Positions 25,063 to 33,134 of a stretch of DNA of 64,000 nt are shown here, piece after piece; position 1 is the stretch's first letter, and the number at the start of each line of letters is the position of its first letter. The translations under genes were made by a program, and so were the position numbers. Where the stretch lies: contig NZ_JANWGH010000003.1 of assembly GCF_024919275.1 (NCBI RefSeq), forward strand, positions 223,677 to 287,676, written 5' to 3'. The DNA is from Algoriphagus limi. GTDB lineage: Bacteria; Bacteroidota; Bacteroidia; Cytophagales; Cyclobacteriaceae. A model generated the notes under the pieces. That model was not told the DNA's origin. It saw only the letters and a list, made by a program, of their open reading frames with translations, and did no database searches.

Positions 25063-25287
25063 TTACTTCGTATCCCTCAGCATCTTTAAATACAAGCCCT
25101 CCACCCGCTCTCTGGCCCAAGGGGTTTTGCGAAGAAATTTTAAGCTGGATTTAATTGAAGGATCATGAGTAAAACAGCGGATCGTAATCCGCTCCCCTAG
25201 TTCTTCCCAGCCATAATGAGCTACCAATTGCTCCAAAATGGTATCGAGTCGAAGACCGTGAAGGGGATTGTTAGGTTGATGTTCCAA
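25063..25287 (-). CDS. VF530/DUF2132-family small DNA-binding-like protein
   Basis: 74 residues. The whole protein matches the VF530 (DUF2132) family: '[33 protein letters not shown]' then '[26 protein letters not shown]'. This family has an HTH-like fold described as double-stranded DNA-binding in a structural-genomics entry; its physiological role is unknown. It stands alone on the minus strand, with 165 featureless bases between it and the HtrA-type gene. Confidence 0.85.
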   Translation of the reverse strand: MEHQPNNPLHGLRLDTILEQLVAHYGWEELGERITIRCFTHDPSIKSSLKFLRKTPWARERVEGLYLKMLRDTK

Positions 25288-25452
25288 GAGGAAGGGATGT
25301 TAGTTTTTAGGTATAAATAAATGGTTAAAAGTCATTCTCAAATGTTGATTGGTCATAGCACTTGATGTTTGTTTTCCTGCTTTTCCAGAGGTTGGACTTT
25401 TCTATTGCAAAGAGAGATGCTGACTTCAGAAAAGCAGTATAGCAGCAAGAAA

Positions 25453-26871
25453 TCAATCCTTGTTATCTTTAGCTTTTGTAGTATTAACTTCCACCTGAAA
25501 ATATCCAATTAACCCACTCATACACTCCAAAAGCACATTTTTGCCTTTGTTTTTATCCAGTATTTTTTGGAGATCATCCAGAGTATGAACTTCCTCTTCG
25601 TTGGCTTTTATGATCAATTCTCCCAGCGGCCATTCCATTTTATCTGCTTGAGTTCCTTGGTGAATATGGGTGACCACAAGCATGGGCTTTTCCTCGTCTA
25701 GAATTTTCAGCATTTCGATCTGTGCATAGGGATCCACTTCTTGAATAGCTTGAATAATCTCAAAACTCAGAGGTTGAATAACCATCCCGAATACTTCTAA
25801 AAACCTTCGCTCGCTTAAAATCGGATTTGAAATAATTCCCAATTCAGGATTAGGCATTGCCTTGGCTTTGGCATGTTGAATTTTTCCATCCCTCAAATAG
25901 CCGATCTCCACTTCCTCTCCGATGGGTACGAGCTTCATGACATCAAAAATATTCTTGTGTCGATAAAGCCCCTCCTTCCCAATCACAATTCCATGTCGAT
26001 CAAATTCCACCTGATTGATGGAAAGAATGACATCCCGAGGCTGAATTTTAGCAGCCTCTAAAAAGCCTTTTTTTAAGACTTTGGATACTATCACACCTTT
26101 TGCGCGCGACTGCTTCAAAAAAGGGTTAAAGTTTTCAGAGTTTTTCTGCAATTTTCCCCCAAGCCCTGCAAACTGAGGTTCATTCAATAGGAGTAAGTTC
26201 TTGATGATAATTTTGATAAAACTTGCTGGAGTAATAAATCCGATATTTTCGGCATCCACAATTACGGCTGTATTGAGTCCTATCACTTCTCCATCTTTGT
26301 TGATGCTTGGACCTCCGGAATTTCCAGGATTAATGGCAGCATTCGTAACAAATCGTTCAGTAGTGAATTCCGAACCGGAAATAAAATTCGTGATTTCTCC
26401 ACCCGTAATATTGGGTTCTATCATTCCCAAAGGATACCCAATCGCCTTGATTACTTCTCCTCGTGGGGGATTTGCCCCTTTTTGAAGGGTTAGGTATTCA
26501 ATGGGTTGGATAGCCATTTTTTTGAACCGAGCAAGCTCCTCTTCGGTCAGTTTGATAAGGGCCACGTCAGGCTCGAGTTGCTTGACCATTCCGACGACTT
26601 CGGTTTCGAAGCGCTCCTCACTTGTCAACATGGAACTGATCTCGATTTTTACGGCATTTCTCACCACATGGGAGTTGGTCACGATGTAGCCTTCGAGATT
26701 TTTATGTTTTACGAAAAAGCCCGAACCTGACCAGATACCAGGGATTTTGATGGATGGATTTAAAACGGATTGTATGTCTTCTTCCAGATATCCTTCAACA
26801 TGGATTTGAACAACCCCGCTTATCATTCTACGGGCGATCTCGTTTAAACTTTGTTTGGTAGTAGTCATCAA
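25453..26871 (-). CDS. HtrA/Deg-type serine protease with two PDZ-like regions, no signal peptide
   Basis: 472 residues. The catalytic triad of the trypsin-like domain is His68 ('VTNSHVV'), Asp102 ('PDVALIKL') and Ser185 ('NPGNSGGP'). A PDZ domain follows around residues 260-350 ('GVIVSKVLKKGFLEAAKIQPRDVILSINQ'), and a second PDZ-like unit is near the C-terminus ('LVVTHIHQGTQADKMEWPLGELIIKANEEEV'). There is no signal peptide or membrane helix: the N-terminus 'TTTKQSLNEIARRM' is polar. It is therefore probably cytosolic, like plant Deg9-type proteases rather than periplasmic DegP. Its upstream neighbour ends at 26932. Confidence 0.85.
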   Translation of the reverse strand: MMTTTKQSLNEIARRMISGVVQIHVEGYLEEDIQSVLNPSIKIPGIWSGSGFFVKHKNLEGYIVTNSHVVRNAVKIEISSMLTSEERFETEVVGMVKQLEPDVALIKLTEEELARFKKMAIQPIEYLTLQKGANPPRGEVIKAIGYPLGMIEPNITGGEITNFISGSEFTTERFVTNAAINPGNSGGPSINKDGEVIGLNTAVIVDAENIGFITPASFIKIIIKNLLLLNEPQFAGLGGKLQKNSENFNPFLKQSRAKGVIVSKVLKKGFLEAAKIQPRDVILSINQVEFDRHGIVIGKEGLYRHKNIFDVMKLVPIGEEVEIGYLRDGKIQHAKAKAMPNPELGIISNPILSERRFLEVFGMVIQPLSFEIIQAIQEVDPYAQIEMLKILDEEKPMLVVTHIHQGTQADKMEWPLGELIIKANEEEVHTLDDLQKILDKNKGKNVLLECMSGLIGYFQVEVNTTKAKDNKD

Positions 26872-26931
26872 CTCATGGAGTAGCCGCTAGCTTTAATATA
26901 GGAAGGTTTTTTCTGAATACCTGCTCCAATC

Positions 26932-27507
26932 CTATTCTTCCCCGATTTTTGAAAGTTGCTCGATTAAATCCCGCTCTTTACGGTAGCTTTTTCGAATGAC
27001 CCAAATAAATCCGAACCAGAAACCTAATCCTGTAATCACGCAATAGGCAAAAAAGATAGGTGAGAGAAATGGCTGGATAGCGATCAAAAATAAGACAATT
27101 CCAATTCCATAAATCAGGTAAATAATAGGTGTGAAGACCTTTTGAATCTGCTTACGGCTTTGATAGTACCTTTTGACAGAATCCAAAAAGTCCTGTGTTG
27201 AAAGAAAAGTATGAAGTCGCTTCAAACCAATTTTGCTCCAAAATTCAAGCAGGACTCTTAGGACTAATGACCCAATCATCATTCCCAATCCTGAAATCAA
27301 TTTCCAATCTCCAAATTGACCTATTCGGTAAAAAAAGAAAATTAGAGCAGTAAGAGTTAGCGTAAGAATGCCAATGACAAAGTATTGATCTCTTTTGAGC
27401 TTTTTCAAATATAATTTGGCAGAGGAAAGAATTTCATCAGCTGATTTTTGGGTAGGATTCCTTATTTGGGAATCATAGATAGCTTGAATTTCGTCAAAGG
27501 TTTCCAT
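26932..27507 (-). CDS. Hypothetical membrane protein in an ECF sigma pair
   Basis: 191 residues. The first 40 are cytosolic and helical, then four hydrophobic segments appear (about 43-60, 69-86, 127-145 and 148-167), and the C-terminus is charged (RKSYRKERDLIEQLSKIGEE). It overlaps the end of the ECF sigma gene by 14 bases. The position suggests a sigma-factor regulator, but it lacks an anti-sigma zinc motif and is polytopic. Family not recognised. Confidence 0.65.
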   Translation of the reverse strand: METFDEIQAIYDSQIRNPTQKSADEILSSAKLYLKKLKRDQYFVIGILTLTLTALIFFFYRIGQFGDWKLISGLGMMIGSLVLRVLLEFWSKIGLKRLHTFLSTQDFLDSVKRYYQSRKQIQKVFTPIIYLIYGIGIVLFLIAIQPFLSPIFFAYCVITGLGFWFGFIWVIRKSYRKERDLIEQLSKIGEE

Positions 27508-27994
27508 GGCTGATGCAGCTATAAAGTTGTTTTTTGATTCGATGGATTTTCACTCGTAGATTTTCAGAACTCAGTCCCATGGTTTCCTCAATAGTCGCAT
27601 AGGGAATTCCTTCCAATACCATCAAAATAAGTATTTGATTTTGAGGCTGAAGCTTTTCAATGCACTGATGCATTTTTTGAATCTTTCTTTCTTTTTCATC
27701 ATCAAATTCCACCTGAGGTTCTAAGGAGTATGCTTGGGCTTTATCCTTCTCTTTCTTTTCTTGCTTGATTTTCAAAAGACAGGTATTCACGGCGATCCGA
27801 TAAATCCAAGTCTGCCAATTGGCATCCTCCCGAAACTGTTTTCTATGGATCCAAGCCTTAATAAATGTTTCTTGAAGAGCATCCTCTGCTAGCATGCTGT
27901 TCTGCTGAAAATAGCCTAAGCAAAGCCGATAGATGGTGTCTTTATGCTCCTCAAAACGTGCTTTGAATAATTCCTCTTCAGCTGATTGATTCAA
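27494..27994 (-). CDS. ECF-type RNA polymerase sigma factor
   Basis: Region 2: 'EEHKDTIYRLCLGYFQQNSMLAEDALQETFIKAWIHRKQF' and 'NWQTWIYRIAVNTCLLKIKQ'. Region 4: 'LQPQNQILILMVLEGIPYATIEETMGLSSENLRVKIHRIKKQL', with an HTH. No ATG fits. The frame is open back to a TTG at 28096, but that adds an unlike N-terminal extension. The TTG at 27994 (167 residues, starting NQSAEEELFKARF) gives normal ECF length and leaves room for a promoter before the divergent gene at 28137. The start is therefore uncertain. Confidence 0.8.
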   Translation of the reverse strand: MNQSAEEELFKARFEEHKDTIYRLCLGYFQQNSMLAEDALQETFIKAWIHRKQFREDANWQTWIYRIAVNTCLLKIKQEKKEKDKAQAYSLEPQVEFDDEKERKIQKMHQCIEKLQPQNQILILMVLEGIPYATIEETMGLSSENLRVKIHRIKKQLYSCISHGNL

Positions 27995-28136
27995 ACTCGT
28001 GGCTTTTTTAAGATTCTTGATGATTAGAGTGGATAAACTCTGATTTGTTACAAAATCGAAAGAAAAATTTGATAAAAATCGATTCAAGTGTAACAATGAT
28101 AGCGGGAGCTACTCTAAAAGAAAAAAATAAAATAGC

Positions 28137-28739
28137 ATGAAGACAGAATCTCTTTCAATGGGACTTAGGCAAACAGATCTACTAGATCAATGGAGAATCG
28201 AACTCAGTATTCGGTGTAAAAATGGTGTGAACTTCATTCTTGCTGCAGCCTTGATTTGGGCTGGGATTGCGGTGATTTGGAATTGGGAATTGAGTACTTA
28301 CAATCAAAGTATTCTCACCTTTTCCATTTCCGGGCTAATGTTGCCACTTGCTTGGATTTTTGGAAAAATCTTGAAAACGGCTTGGAATGTGGAAGGGAAT
28401 CCCCTAAATAAAGTGGGTTTGATTTTCAACCTGGCTCAGCTCTTTTATTTCCCTTTTCTCTTTATCCTTTTAGGAAATAAGCCCGAATTCTTTGCTTTGG
28501 GCTATGCCATCATCACCGGAGCGCATTTCTTCCCTTATGCCTGGTATTACAAGACCAATTGGTTTGGGGTTTTTGCAGGGCTGATCCCATTTGGATCGTG
28601 GATTCTTTCTAATTACTTCCCAGAAGTGATCGGGCTGATCCCTGCTTTTGTTTCGGGCTGTTTGGGGATTTTGGGGCTGGGATTGGTGAGGGATTATCGG
28701 TTAAAAATACTGCAAGGCAATCAGACAGCAATCCTTTGA
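28137..28739 (+). CDS. Multi-pass membrane protein, possibly DUF7010 family
   Basis: 200 residues, with about six hydrophobic segments after a polar N-terminus (QTDLLDQWRIELSIRCKNG). The opening 'NGVNFILAAALIWAGIAVIW' and the 'GAHFFPYAWYYKTNW' segment remind me of the DUF7010 membrane proteins, but I cannot confirm this. It lies divergent from the ECF sigma gene. Its stop codon (28737-28739) falls inside a palindromic element that could serve as its terminator. Confidence 0.6.
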   Translation: MKTESLSMGLRQTDLLDQWRIELSIRCKNGVNFILAAALIWAGIAVIWNWELSTYNQSILTFSISGLMLPLAWIFGKILKTAWNVEGNPLNKVGLIFNLAQLFYFPFLFILLGNKPEFFALGYAIITGAHFFPYAWYYKTNWFGVFAGLIPFGSWILSNYFPEVIGLIPAFVSGCLGILGLGLVRDYRLKILQGNQTAIL

Positions 28740-28761
28740 GGTTTCTAAAACCTCGAAGGAT
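28731..28761 (+). repeat. Palindromic element over a stop codon
   Basis: ATCCTTTGAGGTTT (28731-28744) and AAACCTCGAAGGAT (28748-28761), 13 of 14 Watson-Crick pairs plus one U-G on the + strand. The TGA stop of the preceding gene is within the left arm. An almost identical element lies at 30017-30046. Confidence 0.8.
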
Positions 28762-28951
28762 TTATTTTTTCTCAGTTCTTAATATGCTTTATCCAAGAAA
28801 AATTTGCGTAAAAAATGATTAATTTTCTAGGTTTTTAGGTAGTTGTAAAACTAATTTCCTTATCTTTTAGTTGTTAACTTTTAATTTTTCAGATCTACGG
28901 ATCATCAGGAGCAAATTATATCAATGGTTTAAAAATGATAACCGGATTAAG

Positions 28952-29950
28952 ATGAAAAAGTCAATAATTCTATTTGTTTTCTTTGTTGGTCTTCTCTCCT
29001 GTAACCAAAACAAATACCCTGTCGGTATTTTTCCTGAGGAAGCGACCAATTTGTCAGTAATCAATTCTCCATTTGACGATGTTAATTCGGATGTACCCAC
29101 AATTAATCATGGGTTTAAACTTGTTTTTTCATCCAATCGAATTAATTCTCAACCCAATCATTTTAATTTAGTAGAATCCAACTTGGTTTTTTATTGGGAT
29201 AAGTCAGAGGGATTCTTAAGAGTAGATCGAGGTAATACCCTTTTTGATACCTGGTTGAGAGATTGGATCAGAAAAACGGAAACGAATTTCAATGAAAAAG
29301 GGCCCTATACCTTCATTGATTCGGAAGCTGGAGATATTCTGTTATTTAGCAGGGACAATGGCGAGGGCATTTATTCCATTCTTACCGAACCTCGAGAAGC
29401 TTCCTCACAAGAGGTCGATGGTGCTGAGGCATCTTTGAGACTAATGGAAAATGGATCGAGTGAAATGTACCCCTCCTTTTATGGAGCCGATTATTTGAAA
29501 GGTGCTGGAGTAGAAAGCCAAGGCCGACCTGAAAAAATGCTCTTTAGCTCGGATCGGGATGGTGCTTTTGATATCTATGAAGTGGATCTGCCTGCAAGTG
29601 GATCCGTGCTGGATTATCTCCAAAGTGCCAAAGAGAAGGATATCCAAAAAATCGAAATCAATACCATGGCCAATGACCACATGCCTTTTGTCTATGGGGA
29701 CTTGCTGGTCTTTTCCTCAGACCGTCCGGGAGGATATGGAGGCTATGATTTGTATTATTCCTTCCGTAGTGGAGCCGGCTGGACCGAGCCGGAGAACTTC
29801 GGACCAAAGATCAATTCCGAATTTGATGAATATAGACCCGTGGTCTCGGACTCTTGGGAATTTGAAAATCAGGTGATAATCTTCTCCTCCAACCGACCCG
29901 GTGGATTGGGTGGGTTTGATTTGTATTTTGTGGGGATTCCGAAGTTTTAA
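28952..29950 (+). CDS. PD40 (WD40-like propeller) lipoprotein
   Basis: 332 residues from the ATG at 28952, which opens a lipoprotein signal (MKKSIILFVFFVGLLSC, Cys17). An earlier frame start at 28871 puts unrelated residues in front. The mature part contains PD40 propeller blades: 'MLFSSDRDGAFDIYEVDL', 'LLVFSSDRPGGYGGYDLYYS' and 'IIFSSNRPGGLGGFDLYF'. The blade motif (F)SSxRxGGxGGxDLY is also present in the PorE-like gene at 59885. Such lipoproteins are usually bound to the outer membrane; the partner is unknown. No peptidoglycan-binding OmpA domain is present. Confidence 0.8.
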   Translation: MKKSIILFVFFVGLLSCNQNKYPVGIFPEEATNLSVINSPFDDVNSDVPTINHGFKLVFSSNRINSQPNHFNLVESNLVFYWDKSEGFLRVDRGNTLFDTWLRDWIRKTETNFNEKGPYTFIDSEAGDILLFSRDNGEGIYSILTEPREASSQEVDGAEASLRLMENGSSEMYPSFYGADYLKGAGVESQGRPEKMLFSSDRDGAFDIYEVDLPASGSVLDYLQSAKEKDIQKIEINTMANDHMPFVYGDLLVFSSDRPGGYGGYDLYYSFRSGAGWTEPENFGPKINSEFDEYRPVVSDSWEFENQVIIFSSNRPGGLGGFDLYFVGIPKF

Positions 29951-29977
29951 ATTGCAAAAATTAAAGTCAATGTATGA

Positions 29978-30117
29978 AACCTTCGAGGTAAGAAAGACCT
30001 CAAAGGTTGTGGGAATATCCTTTGAGGTTTCAAAACCTCGAAGGATTTTGAATTGGCAACAAAAACCTTCGAGGAGATTTCTCAATCGTTCCTCTTTCGA
30101 AATGACACCTCAAAGGT
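29978..30117. repeat. Cluster of three related palindromes
   Basis: Three inverted repeats of one family lie between convergent genes. AACCTTCGAGGT (29978-29989) pairs with ACCTCAAAGGTT (29997-30008). ATCCTTTGAGGTTT (30017-30030) pairs with AAACCTCGAAGGAT (30033-30046). AACCTTCGAGG (30063-30073) pairs with CCTCAAAGGTT (30107-30117). Each has a single T/C difference between arms, giving a G-U pair on one strand only. Confidence 0.8.
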
Positions 30118-30122
30118 TGGGT

Positions 30123-31925
30123 TTACTGCTTTCTCTCTCCTCTAAACGTCCCATTCGGTTGAATAAAGCTTACCGCGATGATTTCCCCGTCTTTTTCCTC
30201 AAACTTCACCTTAAAGCCTTCTAGCACCTTTAGATTAAACTCATGTTCGCCGATATTGACCAATTCGTACTCGGGCTGACCAGGAACGAAAGCATAGAGT
30301 TTTTCCTCTTTGATGTAAATTTTCACTTCCTGCACGCCCATCAGCATATAGGCTCCTTCATATTTTTTCAAGTCATCCACCGAAAGCTCATTTTCCTTCG
30401 GAGTCCGCTTGAATTCGATCGGGTCGAGGGCAGGCTCCAACGCGGCTTTTAATCCGGAAATATCACCGGTCATATTGCTGACAAACTGAAAAATAAATGG
30501 ATTGTCTCGATTGGGTTCGCCCTGATAAATCAGATACATATTGAAGGTATCGTAATCTTTGTGTTCCAAGAATCCACCCAAGAGGCCGGTCTGCACAAAG
30601 AGCGTATCATTCTTAAGGTCAATCTCCATTTTACCATAGCCGGGATGTTCGTAAGTGCCAGTGTAGTCCATCAAAATGTGGGAAGGCTTGGTCAGGCTAG
30701 CTTTTGCGGTAGAGTCGGCAGCTGCTTTGGCTTTGGCTTGTGCTTCTTTTGCTTCTTCCAGTCTCTTGACTGTCTCGCCTAGCCAGTCTACCGGGTCTAG
30801 TTCAAGCATATAATCTGAGATTATATTTCTTGTCACCCCCGGTAGCGGCGAACCGTTTTGATTGGTCAAAATCATGATTCCCAAACTGTCTGTTGGGAAA
30901 AATGATGCTGAAGCCGAAAAGCCGTCAATATTTCCCCCATGCTCCACCCGATAGTGTCCCCGATAGGAAGCCAAAAACCAGCCATAGCCATAGTTCGAAA
31001 ACTGTACATCGGGATGTTCTTTGGAAGGAGTGCCTGCAGCCACGACCATCTGCGCACTCATGGCTTCTTTTACATAGTCCTCGGGGATGATTTGTTCTCC
31101 CTTGAATTTCCCACCATTGATCCAGGTGATCAGCCAATTGGACATCTCGGAAACGCTGGAATTGATCGCTCCTGCCGGACCCATGGCTGCGATGTTGTAG
31201 TAGTCCATTTTTTTGGTCTTGCCTTCCAAATCTACCGAGTAGCCAAAAGATTTATCAGCATCTTTTTCTAGGTCAGGAATACGGAAATTGCTTCGGGTCA
31301 TGCCCAATTTGTCAAAAAAGAGTTCTTGTACATTCTCTTCCCAGCTTTTTCCGGTAAGTCGGGCACCAATTTCCCCTTGGAGGAAAAACATCCAGTTGTT
31401 GTAATACCACCGCTGTCGCAATCCGGTGAAAGGTTCCTGAAATTCGATACGCTTGATCAGTTCGGACTTAGACTCAGAGGGAAACATAAACCAAGAAAAG
31501 TCGTGCCTCGGCAATCCCGTCCGGTGTGCCATCAGGTCTTTTACAATGATTTGTTCATTCATCCAAGGTTCTGCAAAGCGAAGTTCGGGGATATATTTTC
31601 CTGGTCGTTCGTCGAAGTCGATTTTCTCCTCTTTGCGCAGCACGCCTAAGACTGCGGAAGTAAAGGCCTTGGAGGAAGAGCCGATGGCAAAAAGCGTGTT
31701 TTCTGTCACCGGAACCTGATTTTCCACATCCTTATAGCCAAATCCTTTGGCATAGACGATTTTATCCTTTTGGACGATAGCGACCGCAAAGCCGGGAGTA
31801 TTTAGGGCGACTCGTGCTTTTTCGAGTTCGGTGTCCAAGGTTTTAAAAACATCTGCTTTTTTCTGGGAAAAGGTAGGGTTTAGAAAAAGGCAAAATAAAA
31901 TGAGGGGTAGAAAGATTTTTTTCAT
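30123..31925 (-). CDS. Serine hydrolase (beta-lactamase/class C family) with C-terminal DUF3471-like domain
   Basis: 600 residues from the ATG at 31925, which opens a signal peptide (MKKIFLPLILFCLFLNPTFSQ). The penicillin-binding/class C beta-lactamase core has SxxK at Ser83-Lys86 (IGSSSKAF) and a YxN motif in 'WYYNNWMF'. The 'HGGNIDGFSASASFFP' segment fits the KTG-equivalent region (HxG). Residues about 430-600 form a beta-sandwich of the DUF3471 type (YTGTYEHPGYGKMEIDL and YEGAYMLMGVQEVKIYI). Probably a periplasmic peptidase or esterase on peptidoglycan-like or ester substrates. It is not a resistance enzyme by this evidence. Confidence 0.88.
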   Translation of the reverse strand: MKKIFLPLILFCLFLNPTFSQKKADVFKTLDTELEKARVALNTPGFAVAIVQKDKIVYAKGFGYKDVENQVPVTENTLFAIGSSSKAFTSAVLGVLRKEEKIDFDERPGKYIPELRFAEPWMNEQIIVKDLMAHRTGLPRHDFSWFMFPSESKSELIKRIEFQEPFTGLRQRWYYNNWMFFLQGEIGARLTGKSWEENVQELFFDKLGMTRSNFRIPDLEKDADKSFGYSVDLEGKTKKMDYYNIAAMGPAGAINSSVSEMSNWLITWINGGKFKGEQIIPEDYVKEAMSAQMVVAAGTPSKEHPDVQFSNYGYGWFLASYRGHYRVEHGGNIDGFSASASFFPTDSLGIMILTNQNGSPLPGVTRNIISDYMLELDPVDWLGETVKRLEEAKEAQAKAKAAADSTAKASLTKPSHILMDYTGTYEHPGYGKMEIDLKNDTLFVQTGLLGGFLEHKDYDTFNMYLIYQGEPNRDNPFIFQFVSNMTGDISGLKAALEPALDPIEFKRTPKENELSVDDLKKYEGAYMLMGVQEVKIYIKEEKLYAFVPGQPEYELVNIGEHEFNLKVLEGFKVKFEEKDGEIIAVSFIQPNGTFRGERKQ

Positions 31926-31954
31926 GGCATTAGAAAAAGGTAGAAAACAATAAT

Positions 31955-31985
31955 ACAAAAAATAAAGCCTCCAATTAGGAGGCTT
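31955..31985 (-). terminator. Terminator of the gene at 31995
   Basis: AAGCCTCC (31965-31972) and GGAGGCTT (31978-31985) form eight pairs with a five-base loop. On the minus strand it is followed by TATTTTTTG. It ends the sugar-isomerase gene before the serine-hydrolase start at 31925. Confidence 0.85.
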
Positions 31986-31994
31986 AGCGTTGAA

Positions 31995-32942
31995 TTATCC
32001 TTCATTTTCCAGTGTTCGCCGGACCATATCCAGATTCACCCGGATTTCTTCGATACTTTCCCACTCACGTCCTTCAGCACCATGTTCGATTCCGACATAG
32101 CCATGATAATCATGAGCGAGTACAATTTTCATCATTCGGGTATAATCTAGCGGATGCTCCTCTCCTTGATCGTTCCAAACTGTTGGTTTTAAACTAACTC
32201 CCTTCGCATAAGGCATCAATTCATCTACTCCTCTATAAGAGTCATAACTCATGATCCGCTCTCCTTCTGCATGCATTCTAAAGTTTCCGAAATCAGGAAG
32301 CGTACCTGCTCGTGAATGGGCTGTTTGTTTGATCAATTCAGCTAGCCATTTGCCATTGGAAGAGAAACCTCCATGGTTTTCAATAATTACATTGATATCG
32401 TAGTCATCTGCAAATTCACAGATTCTTCGGAGTGTGGAGCTGCAAACATCAATCGCTTCTTGCTCTAGTTTAGGATCCTGACTGAATGGAACAGCAGTGT
32501 AGGCATTGATTCGGATGGAATGGCAACCTAAGAATTGAGCTGCTTCTACCCATTTTTTGTGATTATCTACTGTTTTTTGGCGCTCTTCTGGAGTTGCAGC
32601 ACCCAATTGCCCTTCACGGTCTACCATGATCAATACATTGGTGACACCTTCGCCCTCAGCGCGGGTTTTCATTTCTTGGAGATAAACCTTGTCTTGAGCT
32701 TTATCCATGAAAAATTGATTGACATACTCTACTGCATCGATGTTGTGTTTTTTTGCTTCAATTGCAAAATCCAAATGATCCATTTTACCTGCGAAAAGTG
32801 GTCGATAGAGAGACCATTCAGCTAAGGAAATTTTAAAAATCGGATCTGCTTTGGCTTTGGCAAATGAAAATTCAGGGAGCCCGAGCCCTAGGGCCGCAGC
32901 GGCCAAGCCAGAGGTTTTGAGGAAATTTCTTCTGTTCGTCAT
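31995..32942 (-). CDS. Sugar phosphate isomerase/epimerase-type protein, Tat signal
   Basis: 315 residues. Tat signal 'NRRNFLKTSGLAAAALGLGLPEFSFA' is followed by a xylose-isomerase-like TIM barrel. Metal-binding and barrel segments are seen in 'VLIMVDREGQLG', 'IRINAYTA', 'INVIIENHGGFSSNG', 'GTLPDFGNF' and 'GYVGIEHGAEGREWESI'. The Glu and Asp/His ligands of this family appear present. Probably a periplasmic hydroxypyruvate-isomerase-type or sugar epimerase acting on exported sugars, together with the Tat-exported Gfo/Idh/MocA oxidoreductase 190 bases upstream. Substrate unknown. Confidence 0.85.
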   Translation of the reverse strand: MTNRRNFLKTSGLAAAALGLGLPEFSFAKAKADPIFKISLAEWSLYRPLFAGKMDHLDFAIEAKKHNIDAVEYVNQFFMDKAQDKVYLQEMKTRAEGEGVTNVLIMVDREGQLGAATPEERQKTVDNHKKWVEAAQFLGCHSIRINAYTAVPFSQDPKLEQEAIDVCSSTLRRICEFADDYDINVIIENHGGFSSNGKWLAELIKQTAHSRAGTLPDFGNFRMHAEGERIMSYDSYRGVDELMPYAKGVSLKPTVWNDQGEEHPLDYTRMMKIVLAHDYHGYVGIEHGAEGREWESIEEIRVNLDMVRRTLENEG

Positions 32943-33083
32943 AGGTGGTTGGATTTTGGGTTAATGGTTATTGATGTATTAATAATGGTAACCTAAGTTA
33001 ATGAATTTGAGGGAGAATGCTTACCCTGATAGAGGGGGCTTCATTTTCCTCGACAGCAGGCGGTTCCTCTTTCCCGCAATGAA

Positions 33084-33132
33084 ACAGCTGCTCACTGCTC
33101 AGTGCCAACTGCTCACTGCCCTCTGCCTACTG
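33084..33132 (-). repeat. Seven-unit heptad array, consensus CAGTnnG on the minus strand
   Basis: Read along the minus strand from 33132: CAGTAGG, CAGAGGG, CAGTGAG, CAGTTGG, CACTGAG, CAGTGAG, CAGCTGT. The array starts two bases after the stop codon (TGA, 33137-33135) of the oxidoreductase. The unit matches that of the 19820 array. Confidence 0.85.
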
Positions 33133-33134
33133 AA

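Noticed and set aside
30123-31925. Serine hydrolase considered as a beta-lactamase resistance gene
   Set aside because: The long C-terminal DUF3471-type domain and wide spread of such hydrolases point to a peptidase or esterase; resistance cannot be claimed.
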